This document shows positions 54,999 to 62,520 of a stretch of 64,000 nt of DNA, in pieces. The stretch's first letter is position 1, and every line of letters starts with the position of its first letter. Source of the DNA: Azotosporobacter soli (GTDB taxonomy: Bacteria; Bacillota; Negativicutes; SG130). The stretch covers positions 39,686-103,685 of the forward strand of contig NZ_JAUAOA010000009.1 in the NCBI RefSeq assembly GCF_030542965.1, read 5' to 3'. The notes under the pieces are model-generated. The model was given only the letters and a program-made list of their open reading frames with translations. It ran no database searches and was not told where the DNA came from. The position numbers were made by a program, and so were the translations under genes.

Positions 54999-55931
54999 CT
55001 ATTGCAATGCATTATGCAGTTTTGACAGATTATCGCGCATCACACTAAGATAATTTTTTCCTTCTTTCATTTCACTTTCCGTCAGGCTTTCCAACGGATT
55101 AAGCTGTACCGCTTGCGCACCGGTCTCTTTGGCAATCGTTGCAGCCACTTTAGGGTTGGCCTGACTTTCAAAGAAAATCACCTTCACCTGATGCGCACGG
55201 CAAAAAGCAGCAACCTCACGCAATTTCTCCATCGTCGGTTCAGCCTCCGGAGACAGCCCCATGATTCCAACCTGCGTCAGACCATATTCTTTCGCCAGAT
55301 AAGCAAACGCACTATGCGTCGTTACCAGCTCTTTGCGCGCTGTTTTGGCGAGTGTATTGCGATATTCCTCATCCAGCTTTGTCAGTTCCGCATTATATTG
55401 TTCTGCCCGTTGTTGATAATAAGTCGCATTAGCCGGATCAACCGCCGCCAATGCCGCAGCAATCGTTTTTACTTCAAGCTTCGCATTGGCCGGATCAAGC
55501 CACAAGTGAGGATCTTCCGCAGCATCGCTGCTATGGTTGTGTCCTGCCGCATTCTCATCCGCATGTTCTTTCGTCAGCCGACTCAGACCACTGCTGACTT
55601 CAACAGCTTTCGTCTCTCCCAAGACATCTTTAGTCAGCAATTTATCGGTCGGTTCAAGCCCTGCACCATGGTAAAGAAATATTTTTGCCGCTTTCAACTT
55701 CGCCAAATCCTTAGCGGTCGGTTCCCAATCATGCGGTTCCGCTCCCGGCGGCAAGAGCATCTCGACCGAAACTTTATCGCCGCCAACCAGCCTGGCAAAC
55801 TCGTAAACCGGATAAACGGTCGTCAAAACTTTAATACCCGGTGCAGCATTGTCTTTCGCATCTTTGCTGCTGCAACCGCCAAACATCATCACTAAGAGCA
55901 ACAAGAGCGTTATGCTCGTAATTTTTTTCAT
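54999..55931 (-). CDS. ZnuA-like metal-binding lipoprotein (orphan)
   Basis: This cluster A-I substrate-binding protein has 310 residues. It has a lipoprotein signal with lipobox FGGC near residue 20, GAEPHDWEPTAKDL (first metal His), a His/Asp-rich loop AAGHNHSSDAAEDPHLW, TTHSAFAYLAKEYGL and FFESQANPK. This pattern indicates zinc or manganese capture. No ATP-binding or permease gene is adjacent, so it must serve a transporter encoded elsewhere. A palindrome before the start could be a Zur/Fur site. Confidence 0.9.
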   Translation of the reverse strand: MKKITSITLLLLLVMMFGGCSSKDAKDNAAPGIKVLTTVYPVYEFARLVGGDKVSVEMLLPPGAEPHDWEPTAKDLAKLKAAKIFLYHGAGLEPTDKLLTKDVLGETKAVEVSSGLSRLTKEHADENAAGHNHSSDAAEDPHLWLDPANAKLEVKTIAAALAAVDPANATYYQQRAEQYNAELTKLDEEYRNTLAKTARKELVTTHSAFAYLAKEYGLTQVGIMGLSPEAEPTMEKLREVAAFCRAHQVKVIFFESQANPKVAATIAKETGAQAVQLNPLESLTESEMKEGKNYLSVMRDNLSKLHNALQ

Positions 55932-55954
55932 AAAGTCACCTCGTTATTAAGAAT

Positions 55955-55975
55955 ATTATTATTAATTATCATAAT
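55955..55975 (-). promoter_or_regulatory. Imperfect A/T-rich palindrome, possible metalloregulator site
   Basis: ATTATTATTAATTATCATAAT is a 21-bp partial palindrome 24 bases before the ZnuA-like start. The length and base pattern suit Fur-family sites, but A/T richness makes chance symmetry easy. Confidence 0.4.
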
Positions 55976-56010
55976 ATAGAATGCTCTAGAAAAAAGCAAC
56001 CGTTAAAATA

Positions 56011-56042
56011 AAAAAAGTGCACGATTACTCGCGCACTTTTTT
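56011..56042 (-). terminator. Terminator of the cobalamin/exporter operon
   Basis: AAAAAAGTGC pairs with GCACTTTTTT around a partly paired loop, overlapping the end of the permease gene. Confidence 0.75.
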
Positions 56043-56765
56043 CAATAACTGAACGCCCCAGAAGGTAAATATTAAAAGATATGCAAACATGACTACTAGT
56101 GAAATATAGCCGACCTCGCCGCCTAATGCCGCGCTACGCAAAGCATAACTGGCGTGCGTCAACGGCAACATTTCAATTATATAACGAAAGGCAAGCGGCA
56201 AATGATCCGTTTTGAAAAACGTACCGCACAGAAATGACATCGGCAATAGCACATAGGTGTTAAAATTGGCCATTTCTTCATGTGAGCCCATTTTCATTGC
56301 AGCCACCACCGCTAACGAGGCAAAGAGCAGGCAATTCAGCAGCAGCGCACCAAGAAAAAATAAATTCACTGAAAAATGTGCACCAAACAAATAGGCCAGT
56401 ACAATGATCACACTTGTTGAAATCAAACCTCGCAATGCACCTGACAGCACTTTCCCAAAAACGAAAGAGGCTGCCGAAATAGGAGCAATCAGATATTCTT
56501 CCAGCGTCTTATGGTATAAGCGACTCATATTAAGCGGACTGGATACAGAGTTAAAGCTAATGTTCATTGAGTTTAAGGCAATAATTCCAGGCACGATAAA
56601 ATCGAGATAACTTTCCTGGCCGAACGCCATACTGCGCCCCAGTCCCCAGCCAAACGCCACTAGGTACAAGATCGGTGAAATCATACGCGATAAAATGTAG
56701 CGTCCAATGCGTCGTTTCAAAACCAACCAGTCACGCCAGAAAACCGTCCAGACATCCTGCAGCAT
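56025..56765 (-). CDS. ABC-2 type exporter permease
   Basis: The 246-residue protein has six helices and the ABC-2 pattern: LYLVAFGWGLGRSMAFG, the YLDFIVPGIIALNSMNISF region, KTLEEYLIAPISAASFVFGK and LPLTHASYALR. It pairs with the ATP-binding protein encoded immediately upstream (1-base overlap). The substrate is unknown. Its place at the end of a cobalamin-riboswitch operon is unexpected. Confidence 0.88.
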   Translation of the reverse strand: MLQDVWTVFWRDWLVLKRRIGRYILSRMISPILYLVAFGWGLGRSMAFGQESYLDFIVPGIIALNSMNISFNSVSSPLNMSRLYHKTLEEYLIAPISAASFVFGKVLSGALRGLISTSVIIVLAYLFGAHFSVNLFFLGALLLNCLLFASLAVVAAMKMGSHEEMANFNTYVLLPMSFLCGTFFKTDHLPLAFRYIIEMLPLTHASYALRSAALGGEVGYISLVVMFAYLLIFTFWGVQLLKKVRE

Positions 56766-57604
56766 CAGCCCACCACCTTCCGTCCCGTCAATTCGACAAA
56801 AACGTCTTCCAGATTAGAACGCCGTACCGTTGTTGTCGTCGTCAGCGTGGCTGCAAACGCGGTCGCTTGCGCACGTGTCGAAAAGAATTCGCCCTGCAAA
56901 CCTTCTTCCGTTTCCCGTTCCACTACATAAGCGCCAACGCGGCAGCATAACTGTTCCGGCGTATCGAGTGCAATCAGCTTTCCTTTATCCAAAATCGCAA
57001 CGCGTTGGCAAAGGTGTTCCGCCTCTTCAATGTAATGCGTCGTCAAAAGCACCGTCAGACCTTCGCCTTTCAATTTGCGAATTAAATCCCACAAGCGGCG
57101 ACGCACCTGCGGATCAAGACCAACTGTCGGTTCATCAAGAAACAATACCTTGGGCCGATGCAAGAGTGCACGCGCAATCATCAAGCGTCGTTTCATTCCC
57201 CCAGAAAACGTGCTGACCATATCTTCGGCTCGATCTGCCAGTTCCACATAGGCAAGAAGTTCTGCAATTCGCTCTTTCCGCTCTGCAGAAGGCATATGAT
57301 GCAACCTACCATGCAGGTCCAAATTTTCACGCGCAGTCAGATCGCCATCAAGATTCAAATGCTGCGGCACAACGCCAATCAGACTCTTTACCTGTTGGTC
57401 ATCGCTATCCAGCGGACAGTCTTTTATTTGAATCGAGCCTGCCGAAGGCTGCGTAAGCATCGTTAGCATTCGGATCGTCGTTGTCTTGCCAGCTCCATTC
57501 GGCCCAAGCAAACCAAAGATCTCACCATCTGAAATGCTAAGACTCAGTCCGTCTACTGCTGTCCGGTTGCCATACCTTTTAACTAAGTTGTTAATTTGAA
57601 TCAT
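56765..57604 (-). CDS. DrrA/CcmA-type ABC exporter ATP-binding protein
   Basis: The 279-residue ATPase has Walker A GPNGAGKTTTIRML, Q-loop VVPQHLNLDGD, signature STFSGGMKRRL and Walker B VLFLDEPTVGLDP, with the extra C-terminal domain of DrrA-like exporters (about 220-279). It begins 4 bases after the btuD stop, so it is very likely in the same transcript. Partner: the downstream ABC-2 permease. Confidence 0.92.
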   Translation of the reverse strand: MIQINNLVKRYGNRTAVDGLSLSISDGEIFGLLGPNGAGKTTTIRMLTMLTQPSAGSIQIKDCPLDSDDQQVKSLIGVVPQHLNLDGDLTARENLDLHGRLHHMPSAERKERIAELLAYVELADRAEDMVSTFSGGMKRRLMIARALLHRPKVLFLDEPTVGLDPQVRRRLWDLIRKLKGEGLTVLLTTHYIEEAEHLCQRVAILDKGKLIALDTPEQLCCRVGAYVVERETEEGLQGEFFSTRAQATAFAATLTTTTTVRRSNLEDVFVELTGRKVVG

Positions 57605-57608
57605 GGAC

Positions 57609-58394
57609 TCACCCCTTACATAAGCCGGTAATCATCACCTGTGTCCTGCCCTCCTGCGTGATTGCCAGTTCACTTTCCACGCCAAACACATTGCGCAGCA
57701 AACCAGGCTCAATTACGGTCTGCGGTATGCCCGCCAGCGCAATCCGACCTTCTTTCAGTACAACGATATTTTGCGCATAGTTCACTGCATGATTAATATC
57801 ATGAATTACCATACCTACCGTGAGTCCCTGCTCACGATTCAGCTTTGCCAACAGTTCCATTATTTCCAGTTGATGACTGATATCTAAATAGGTCGTCGGT
57901 TCATCCAACAGCAGCAGCTTCGGCTGCTGTGCAAGCGCCATCGCAATCCAAACCCGTTGACGTTCACCGCCGGACAGCGTATTGACTAAACGCTCTGACA
58001 TCGCATGAACTCCCGTTTGCCGCATTGCGTCATTCACAATGCCCGCGTCTCTTTCATCTCCACGACGCCACCAGCGTCGATGCGGATATCGGCCATATTC
58101 GACCAGATCGCGCACAGTCAGATCAGGCGGCGCAAGCGGACTTTGCGGCAAGACCGCCATTTCCTGCGCCAAGACGTTTCGCTTGATTGCACTGATATCA
58201 CGTCCCGCAAAACAGATCGTACCGTTTTGCAGCCTAACGCTTCTTGAAAGAGCACGTAATAACGTGCTCTTTCCCGAACCGTTTGGGCCGACGATGGCAG
58301 TAATTGCTCCTTCCGGCAATTGGACACTCACCCGATCCAATATCTGCTGTTCGCCGAATCGCACGTCTATATTCTCACCATAGAGCAGATTCAT
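57609..58394 (-). CDS. FecCD/BtuCD-type importer ATP-binding protein
   Basis: The 261-residue ATPase has Walker A GPNGSGKSTLL, signature NTLSGGERQRVWIA, Walker B LLLLDEPTTYLDI and switch His in IHDINHAVNYAQ. The class serves cobalamin, haem and siderophore uptake; riboswitch control and neighbours favour a corrinoid. The ATG overlaps the permease stop as TAATG, after GGAGGG. A longer reading to 58673 lies inside the permease gene and is not used. Confidence 0.92.
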   Translation of the reverse strand: MNLLYGENIDVRFGEQQILDRVSVQLPEGAITAIVGPNGSGKSTLLRALSRSVRLQNGTICFAGRDISAIKRNVLAQEMAVLPQSPLAPPDLTVRDLVEYGRYPHRRWWRRGDERDAGIVNDAMRQTGVHAMSERLVNTLSGGERQRVWIAMALAQQPKLLLLDEPTTYLDISHQLEIMELLAKLNREQGLTVGMVIHDINHAVNYAQNIVVLKEGRIALAGIPQTVIEPGLLRNVFGVESELAITQEGRTQVMITGLCKG

Positions 58395-59386
58395 TACGCT
58401 TCCCTCCTTAACAAATAGAGGAAAAACGGCGCACCAGCCAACGCCATAATGATCCCGACCGGAATCTCTACCGGCGAAAACAATGTACGCGCCGCCAAAT
58501 CGCTCCAAGTCATCACCGCCGCGCCGAGGCAAGCCGACGCCGGAAGCAAATAGCGATAATCTGACCCAACCAACAGACGCGCGCCGTGTGGTACAATCAA
58601 GCCGACAAAGCCCAGCAAACCAACGACGCTGACGGCGCTGGCCGCTAAGAGGGCTGCCAGTGCCGTCAGCCAAAGACGTGACGCCTCCACTCGAATTCCA
58701 AGACCACGAGCCATTTCATCGCCGAGGCTTAGCAAGTTGAGACGCGAAGCCGCTGTCAGCGCTAACAAACAGCCAACTAGCGTATAAGGCCAAAGAAGTT
58801 CCACATGCGGCCAACTGCGTGCAGCCAAACCACCGACCATCCACATCAGCGCGCCATGAACCCGGTCGCTGAAAAAGACCAACAGCGAGGAAATCCCTGC
58901 ATTCAGGAAAGCCGAAACGGCAACGCCGGCCAAAATGATCCGTGTCGGCTTAATGCTCCCCTTCCAGGCCAGCAAATAAATCAGCCCCGCTGCCGCCAAC
59001 GCGCCAAGGAAGGCGACCGGCGTCACCAGATATTCTTGGTGAGGAAACAAGACCAAGATGATCACGCCAGCTAAACCAGCTCCCGATGAAACGCCGATAA
59101 TATGAGGATCAGCCAACGGATTTCGCATAACGCCTTGCAGCAAAGCTCCGGCCAGCGAAAGATGAATACCGACTAAAATAGCGACTAACGCACGCGGCAA
59201 TCGTATATTCCAGATAATTTGACTTTGATTGCCTGTCACTCCGTGGGAAAAAAGCGCATTGATAATTTCAGAATGACTAACGACAACTGCACCTTTGCTC
59301 AAACTGGCCACAAAGCCGCCTATGGCTATTACGACGAACAATCCGATCAGTAAAATCCGCCACTTCCGCCGCTCTTTATCGGGCAT
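58394..59386 (-). CDS. FecCD/BtuC-type importer permease
   Basis: The 330-residue permease has about ten helices. Family motifs include IRLPRALVAILVGIHLSLAG, GVMRNPLADPHIIGVSSGAG, FIGLIVPH-like FVGLIVPHGARLLVG and ARTLFSPVEIPVGIIMALAG. ATG 59386 (MPDKERRKW) is spaced 9 bases from GGAGG; ATG 59392 is only 3 bases away. It overlaps the binding-protein gene by 11 bases. Confidence 0.93.
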   Translation of the reverse strand: MPDKERRKWRILLIGLFVVIAIGGFVASLSKGAVVVSHSEIINALFSHGVTGNQSQIIWNIRLPRALVAILVGIHLSLAGALLQGVMRNPLADPHIIGVSSGAGLAGVIILVLFPHQEYLVTPVAFLGALAAAGLIYLLAWKGSIKPTRIILAGVAVSAFLNAGISSLLVFFSDRVHGALMWMVGGLAARSWPHVELLWPYTLVGCLLALTAASRLNLLSLGDEMARGLGIRVEASRLWLTALAALLAASAVSVVGLLGFVGLIVPHGARLLVGSDYRYLLPASACLGAAVMTWSDLAARTLFSPVEIPVGIIMALAGAPFFLYLLRREA

Positions 59387-60338
59387 TTCCATATACCTCC
59401 GGATAGACCTCTTTTGCAAGATATTTTACCGCCTCCGGAAACTGTAGGCCCGGATTCAATTGAAACAATTCAGATGGCAAAAAGACAATCCTCCCATCTT
59501 TTACAGCCCGCAGCGAAGACCACGCCGGATTATCACTGACATCCTGACGCATCCGCTTTTCAATATCAGCCGTATTGCTTCCCATCGTCACTACCAAAAC
59601 CAAATCAGGATCGCTCGCAACTAATTTTTCCAAACTGTATGGAGTCATATCACCGCCGGTTTCAATCGGCGATGAACCCGAGGCAATATTGCGCAGTTTC
59701 AATAGCGCTGCAATATTACCCGCAACGCTGTTCTCAAGCTCTACCGTAACACTCTTAGCCGTCGCATGCAAAATCACGATTTTTTTGCCCTGTTCCGGCA
59801 ATTTATTCTGCACAGTTTTAAGCTGTTCTTCCATCGCACCGACCACAGCTTCGGCCTGAGTTTCACTGCCGGCAATTCTGCCGAGCAGAGCAATTTGACG
59901 TTTCAAATCATCATAAGTTTTAATCTTCAGCAGCAAAACCGGAATATGACTCCCTTCAAACAGGGGAACGAGCTTTTCGTGAATCCCCTGAAAACCAATG
60001 ACAAGATCCGGTTTCAAGCCGAGTATCTGCTCCGTATTTACATTGTAGACATAGCCGATCTCCGGCAAATTTTCCGTGCCGGAAATCGGCGGCGCATTCC
60101 GAGAATTCGGCTTGCCAACCGCTTGTCCACCGGCAGCATACAACGTCTCCAACAAAGAGGTTGATAAAACAACAATGCGTTGCGGCCTTTGCTTCAGTTC
60201 AACCTGTCGCCCGCTGTCATCCGCGATGACAGCAAACGCATTCTTGTTTTCCGCCTGCTTTGCGCCACCGCACCCACCTACACCGATGACTACGAATAAA
60301 ACGAGTAACAATGCCGTTTTTTTCATCCATATACTCAT
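59376..60338 (-). CDS. BtuF/FecB-type substrate-binding lipoprotein
   Basis: The 320-residue binding protein has a lipoprotein signal (GVGGCGG). It is a class III binding protein: RPQRIVVLSTSLLETLYAAG, YNVNTEQILGLKPDLVIG and SDPDLVLVVTMGS are typical. Ligand is probably cobalamin or a precursor, given the riboswitch upstream; haem or siderophore cannot be ruled out from sequence alone. The chosen ATG (60338) has GGGAG about 11 bases upstream. Confidence 0.88.
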   Translation of the reverse strand: MSIWMKKTALLLVLFVVIGVGGCGGAKQAENKNAFAVIADDSGRQVELKQRPQRIVVLSTSLLETLYAAGGQAVGKPNSRNAPPISGTENLPEIGYVYNVNTEQILGLKPDLVIGFQGIHEKLVPLFEGSHIPVLLLKIKTYDDLKRQIALLGRIAGSETQAEAVVGAMEEQLKTVQNKLPEQGKKIVILHATAKSVTVELENSVAGNIAALLKLRNIASGSSPIETGGDMTPYSLEKLVASDPDLVLVVTMGSNTADIEKRMRQDVSDNPAWSSLRAVKDGRIVFLPSELFQLNPGLQFPEAVKYLAKEVYPEVYGNAR

Positions 60339-60413
60339 TTCACATTTTTCTCCCATCCACTTGAAATGGCAAAGGCCGGATATACTATCCGGCAACAAAT
60401 GCAGGTCACTTAT

Positions 60414-61211
60414 TCATTCAGCCTCGGTCAACGCATCACGTGCGTGTTGTATATACAGATTGCGAACCGCAACTCTTTCGCCCAAGCCTGTTTTCTCAAA
60501 TTCAACCTCGAATCCTGCCGTACGCAGCTGATTCAACCAAGACTCCGCTTGCGCTCCGAGCATGTCCCTCAGCACATGGTCGCCGCAGACCAGCAGCAAT
60601 GGCAACAGTTTCACCTTGCAAACACGTCGCTGCAACAAGAGTTTGATCGCATCGTCCAAGTTGGGATGACAATTCTCTTCTAATGCTCCAACGACCACTT
60701 GTTCACTACCCTTATCAAATTCTTGCTGGAGCCTCTCATATGCCGGATTTTCACGGTTGGGCGAGCCATGCCCCATCAAAAGTAATGCCTGCCCCTGCGC
60801 CAAATTCTCGATCTGCTCTTGCAGCGCGGCTACGAGTGCCGTATAATCTTCCGGTCTTTCCAATAATGGCCGACCGATTCGCAATGTCGCAAACATCCCC
60901 TTGCACCGTTCGAGGACCGCAATAACCTTATCTGAAAATTCTTGTCCTGCAGTAACATGCGTCACCTGGACTAAAACCTCTTGATAACCGTCTTGCTGCA
61001 ATTGTTTTAATACTTCTTCCAGGCTCGGCGCTTCAATTCCTTCTGACGCAAGGCGTCGTCTGACAAATTGCGACGTAAAAACGCGGTAATGATCATATTG
61101 CGGAAAGGATTGACGCATATCTCTTTCAATACTTTCAATGCAGGTTTTTCGCGCAGAAGCAAGCGTAGTGCCAAAACTGACTACGACCATCGCTTTCGTC
61201 TGGCGTATCAT
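60414..61211 (-). CDS. cbiK: Sirohydrochlorin cobaltochelatase (anaerobic type)
   Basis: It inserts cobalt into sirohydrochlorin (precorrin-2 route) without ATP. The 265 residues show the duplicated chelatase fold: VVSFGTTLASARKTCI at the start, the catalytic His in LLLMGHGSPN and the second His in LVCGDHVLRDMLG. ATG 61211 has GGAAG 8 bases upstream; a GTG at 61220 is possible. No exported signal peptide is present, so this is a cytoplasmic biosynthetic enzyme. Confidence 0.95.
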   Translation of the reverse strand: MIRQTKAMVVVSFGTTLASARKTCIESIERDMRQSFPQYDHYRVFTSQFVRRRLASEGIEAPSLEEVLKQLQQDGYQEVLVQVTHVTAGQEFSDKVIAVLERCKGMFATLRIGRPLLERPEDYTALVAALQEQIENLAQGQALLLMGHGSPNRENPAYERLQQEFDKGSEQVVVGALEENCHPNLDDAIKLLLQRRVCKVKLLPLLLVCGDHVLRDMLGAQAESWLNQLRTAGFEVEFEKTGLGERVAVRNLYIQHARDALTEAE

Positions 61212-61240
61212 GCGCCTCACTTCCTTCCGCCAATTATTAT

Positions 61241-61948
61241 CTAGCCCAACGGATGTTTTTTCGCCAAAATTGTTGACAAGTAGTTGACTGATGTTTCATC
61301 CACTTCGTTCAAATCATAACTGATGACTTCATCCGGCAAACCGCATTTACTGACCATAACCGCGTTATCGCTGAAACCGTACTTTTTTAAGCCCGCTCTG
61401 ATCTGCTTAAAATTTTTATACACCTTCATCAATACGACATTATCGGCAGTTTCCAAAATTTTGTCGAGTTCCTGCTCTTGCATTGTAGCCGGCACGATGC
61501 ACATGACGTCATTGCCTTCCGCCAAAGGTAAACCCAATCGGCTTCCCATCGCGCAAAACGCAGGCACGCCAGGAATCGTTTCGATTGCAAAGCCGCAGTC
61601 TTTTAACAAACGATAAACATACATATACGTGCTAAAAAACATCGGGTCGCCCAGCGTCAGAAATACAACTTTCTTGCCTGCCTGCAATTGTTCGAGAATT
61701 GCGTTCTTATTATCTTCCCAAGCCAACGCTAATCGTTCGCTATCGTTAATCATCGGAAAGACAAGTTTTAACACTTCCACATCTTTTTTTAAATAGGGGC
61801 GTGCGATCGACAATGCCGTACTATCCTCTTTTTTCTCCGTTTTCGGCGCAATAATCACATCTGCCTCTTTAATGACTTCGACCGCTTTTAGCGTCAATAG
61901 TTGCGGATCTCCTGGGCCAACGCCCACACCATAAAATATACCAGCCAT
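61241..61948 (-). CDS. cbiL: Precorrin-2 / cobalt-factor II C20-methyltransferase
   Basis: This SAM-dependent methyltransferase acts at C20 of the corrin precursor. The 235 residues begin with GIFYGVGVGPGDPQLLTLKAVE, followed by VVFLTLGDPMFFSTYMYVY and the AGIFYG/GVPAF-type loops of the tetrapyrrole methylase fold. The ATG at 61948 follows GGTGG; the upstream 16 codons lie in the riboswitch leader. It is the first gene of the riboswitch-controlled operon. Confidence 0.94.
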   Translation of the reverse strand: MAGIFYGVGVGPGDPQLLTLKAVEVIKEADVIIAPKTEKKEDSTALSIARPYLKKDVEVLKLVFPMINDSERLALAWEDNKNAILEQLQAGKKVVFLTLGDPMFFSTYMYVYRLLKDCGFAIETIPGVPAFCAMGSRLGLPLAEGNDVMCIVPATMQEQELDKILETADNVVLMKVYKNFKQIRAGLKKYGFSDNAVMVSKCGLPDEVISYDLNEVDETSVNYLSTILAKKHPLG

Positions 61949-61987
61949 ACTTGCCACCAATCCTTTCCTGCGTTTGCAAATGAAAAA

Positions 61988-62007
61988 TCCCAACACAAGC
62001 GTGTTGG
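61988..62007 (-). terminator. Attenuator of the cobalamin riboswitch
   Basis: A perfect 8-bp hairpin (CCCAACAC/GTGTTGGG, loop GCTT) is followed by ATTTTTC on the minus strand, 40 bases before cbiL. It indicates transcription-level control. Confidence 0.88.
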
Positions 62008-62069
62008 GAAATCGTACACAAAATGCCTGTACGAAATCCCCTCCCTATCGCTCGTAGGTAATAACGGTG

Positions 62070-62240
62070 ATTGTCGTATAGGCAGTTCTCCTGGCTTTGG
62101 CTCATCGTTTCCCCAGCCCTTCCCAAAACCAAACGGCTTCAGTGGTACAACCTGGGTTCACTCCCCATTACAGTGGCGGGACCGCGCCGGAATCACACCG
62201 GTCTTCCCTATTAAGCCCCGTAGGGCACCTACACCTTATG
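62070..62240 (-). promoter_or_regulatory. Cobalamin riboswitch
   Basis: Conserved segments appear in order on the minus strand: GGTGCCC...GGGGC stem, AATAGGGAA, CCGGTGTGATTCCGG, GCGGTCCCGCCACTGTAA, GAGCCAAAGCCAGGAGAACTGCC (the B12-box core AGCCAGGAGACCTGCC-like). It precedes cbiL and an intrinsic terminator, so adenosyl- or other cobalamin should switch the operon off. Confidence 0.96.
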
Positions 62241-62252
62241 CACTTATTTGTT

Positions 62253-62281
62253 ATTGTACGTCATCGCAGCGTCCTTGTAAA
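62253..62281 (-). promoter_or_regulatory. Promoter of the cobalamin operon
   Basis: TTTACA (62276-62281) and TACAAT (62253-62258) are spaced by 17 bases, so transcription starts just before the aptamer. Confidence 0.75.
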
Positions 62282-62423
62282 GGCATGCCCCATCGTTTCT
62301 CCTCCAAAGATTACGTCGCTTTAGCAGATGCACACCTTTTCACCATTTTTGCACAATATCCTTGCTTGACAGATTTTACTTTCTCCCCATGTAAACCACA
62401 TCTCGGACTTCGTTCACTTAAAA

Positions 62424-62456
62424 AGGAAAACAGACGGCAATGCCGTCTGTTTTCCT
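62424..62456 (-). terminator. Perfect palindromic terminator abutting the IS
   Basis: A perfect 16-bp inverted repeat with a single central A is followed by TTTTT on the minus strand. It probably ends a gene lying beyond the IS, outside the window. The IS left repeat starts at the very next base. Confidence 0.75.
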
Positions 62457-62476
62457 CAGACTGTAGACAAATCTCC

Positions 62477-62514
62477 ACTCCCGCTAATGATATGATAAAA
62501 TCATTAGCGGGAGT
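62477..62514 (+). promoter_or_regulatory. Stem-loop sequestering the transposase ribosome site
   Basis: A perfect 15-bp stem (62477-62491 with 62500-62514) with an 8-base loop lies 6 bases before the start codon. Its 3' arm contains GGGAG, the only plausible ribosome site, so translation would be blocked on transcripts entering from outside the element. Confidence 0.75.
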
Positions 62515-62520
62515 GATTTT

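Noticed and set aside
57609..58673. Extended reading of the BtuD-type ATPase
   Set aside because: The first 93 codons lie inside the permease gene; the TAATG overlap with GGAGGG upstream gives the true start at 58394.
62282..62423. Possible second structured RNA or short leader peptide upstream of the cobalamin promoter
   Set aside because: A short ATG frame after GGAGGAG has only ten codons and lies before the better promoter; no known aptamer consensus fits.
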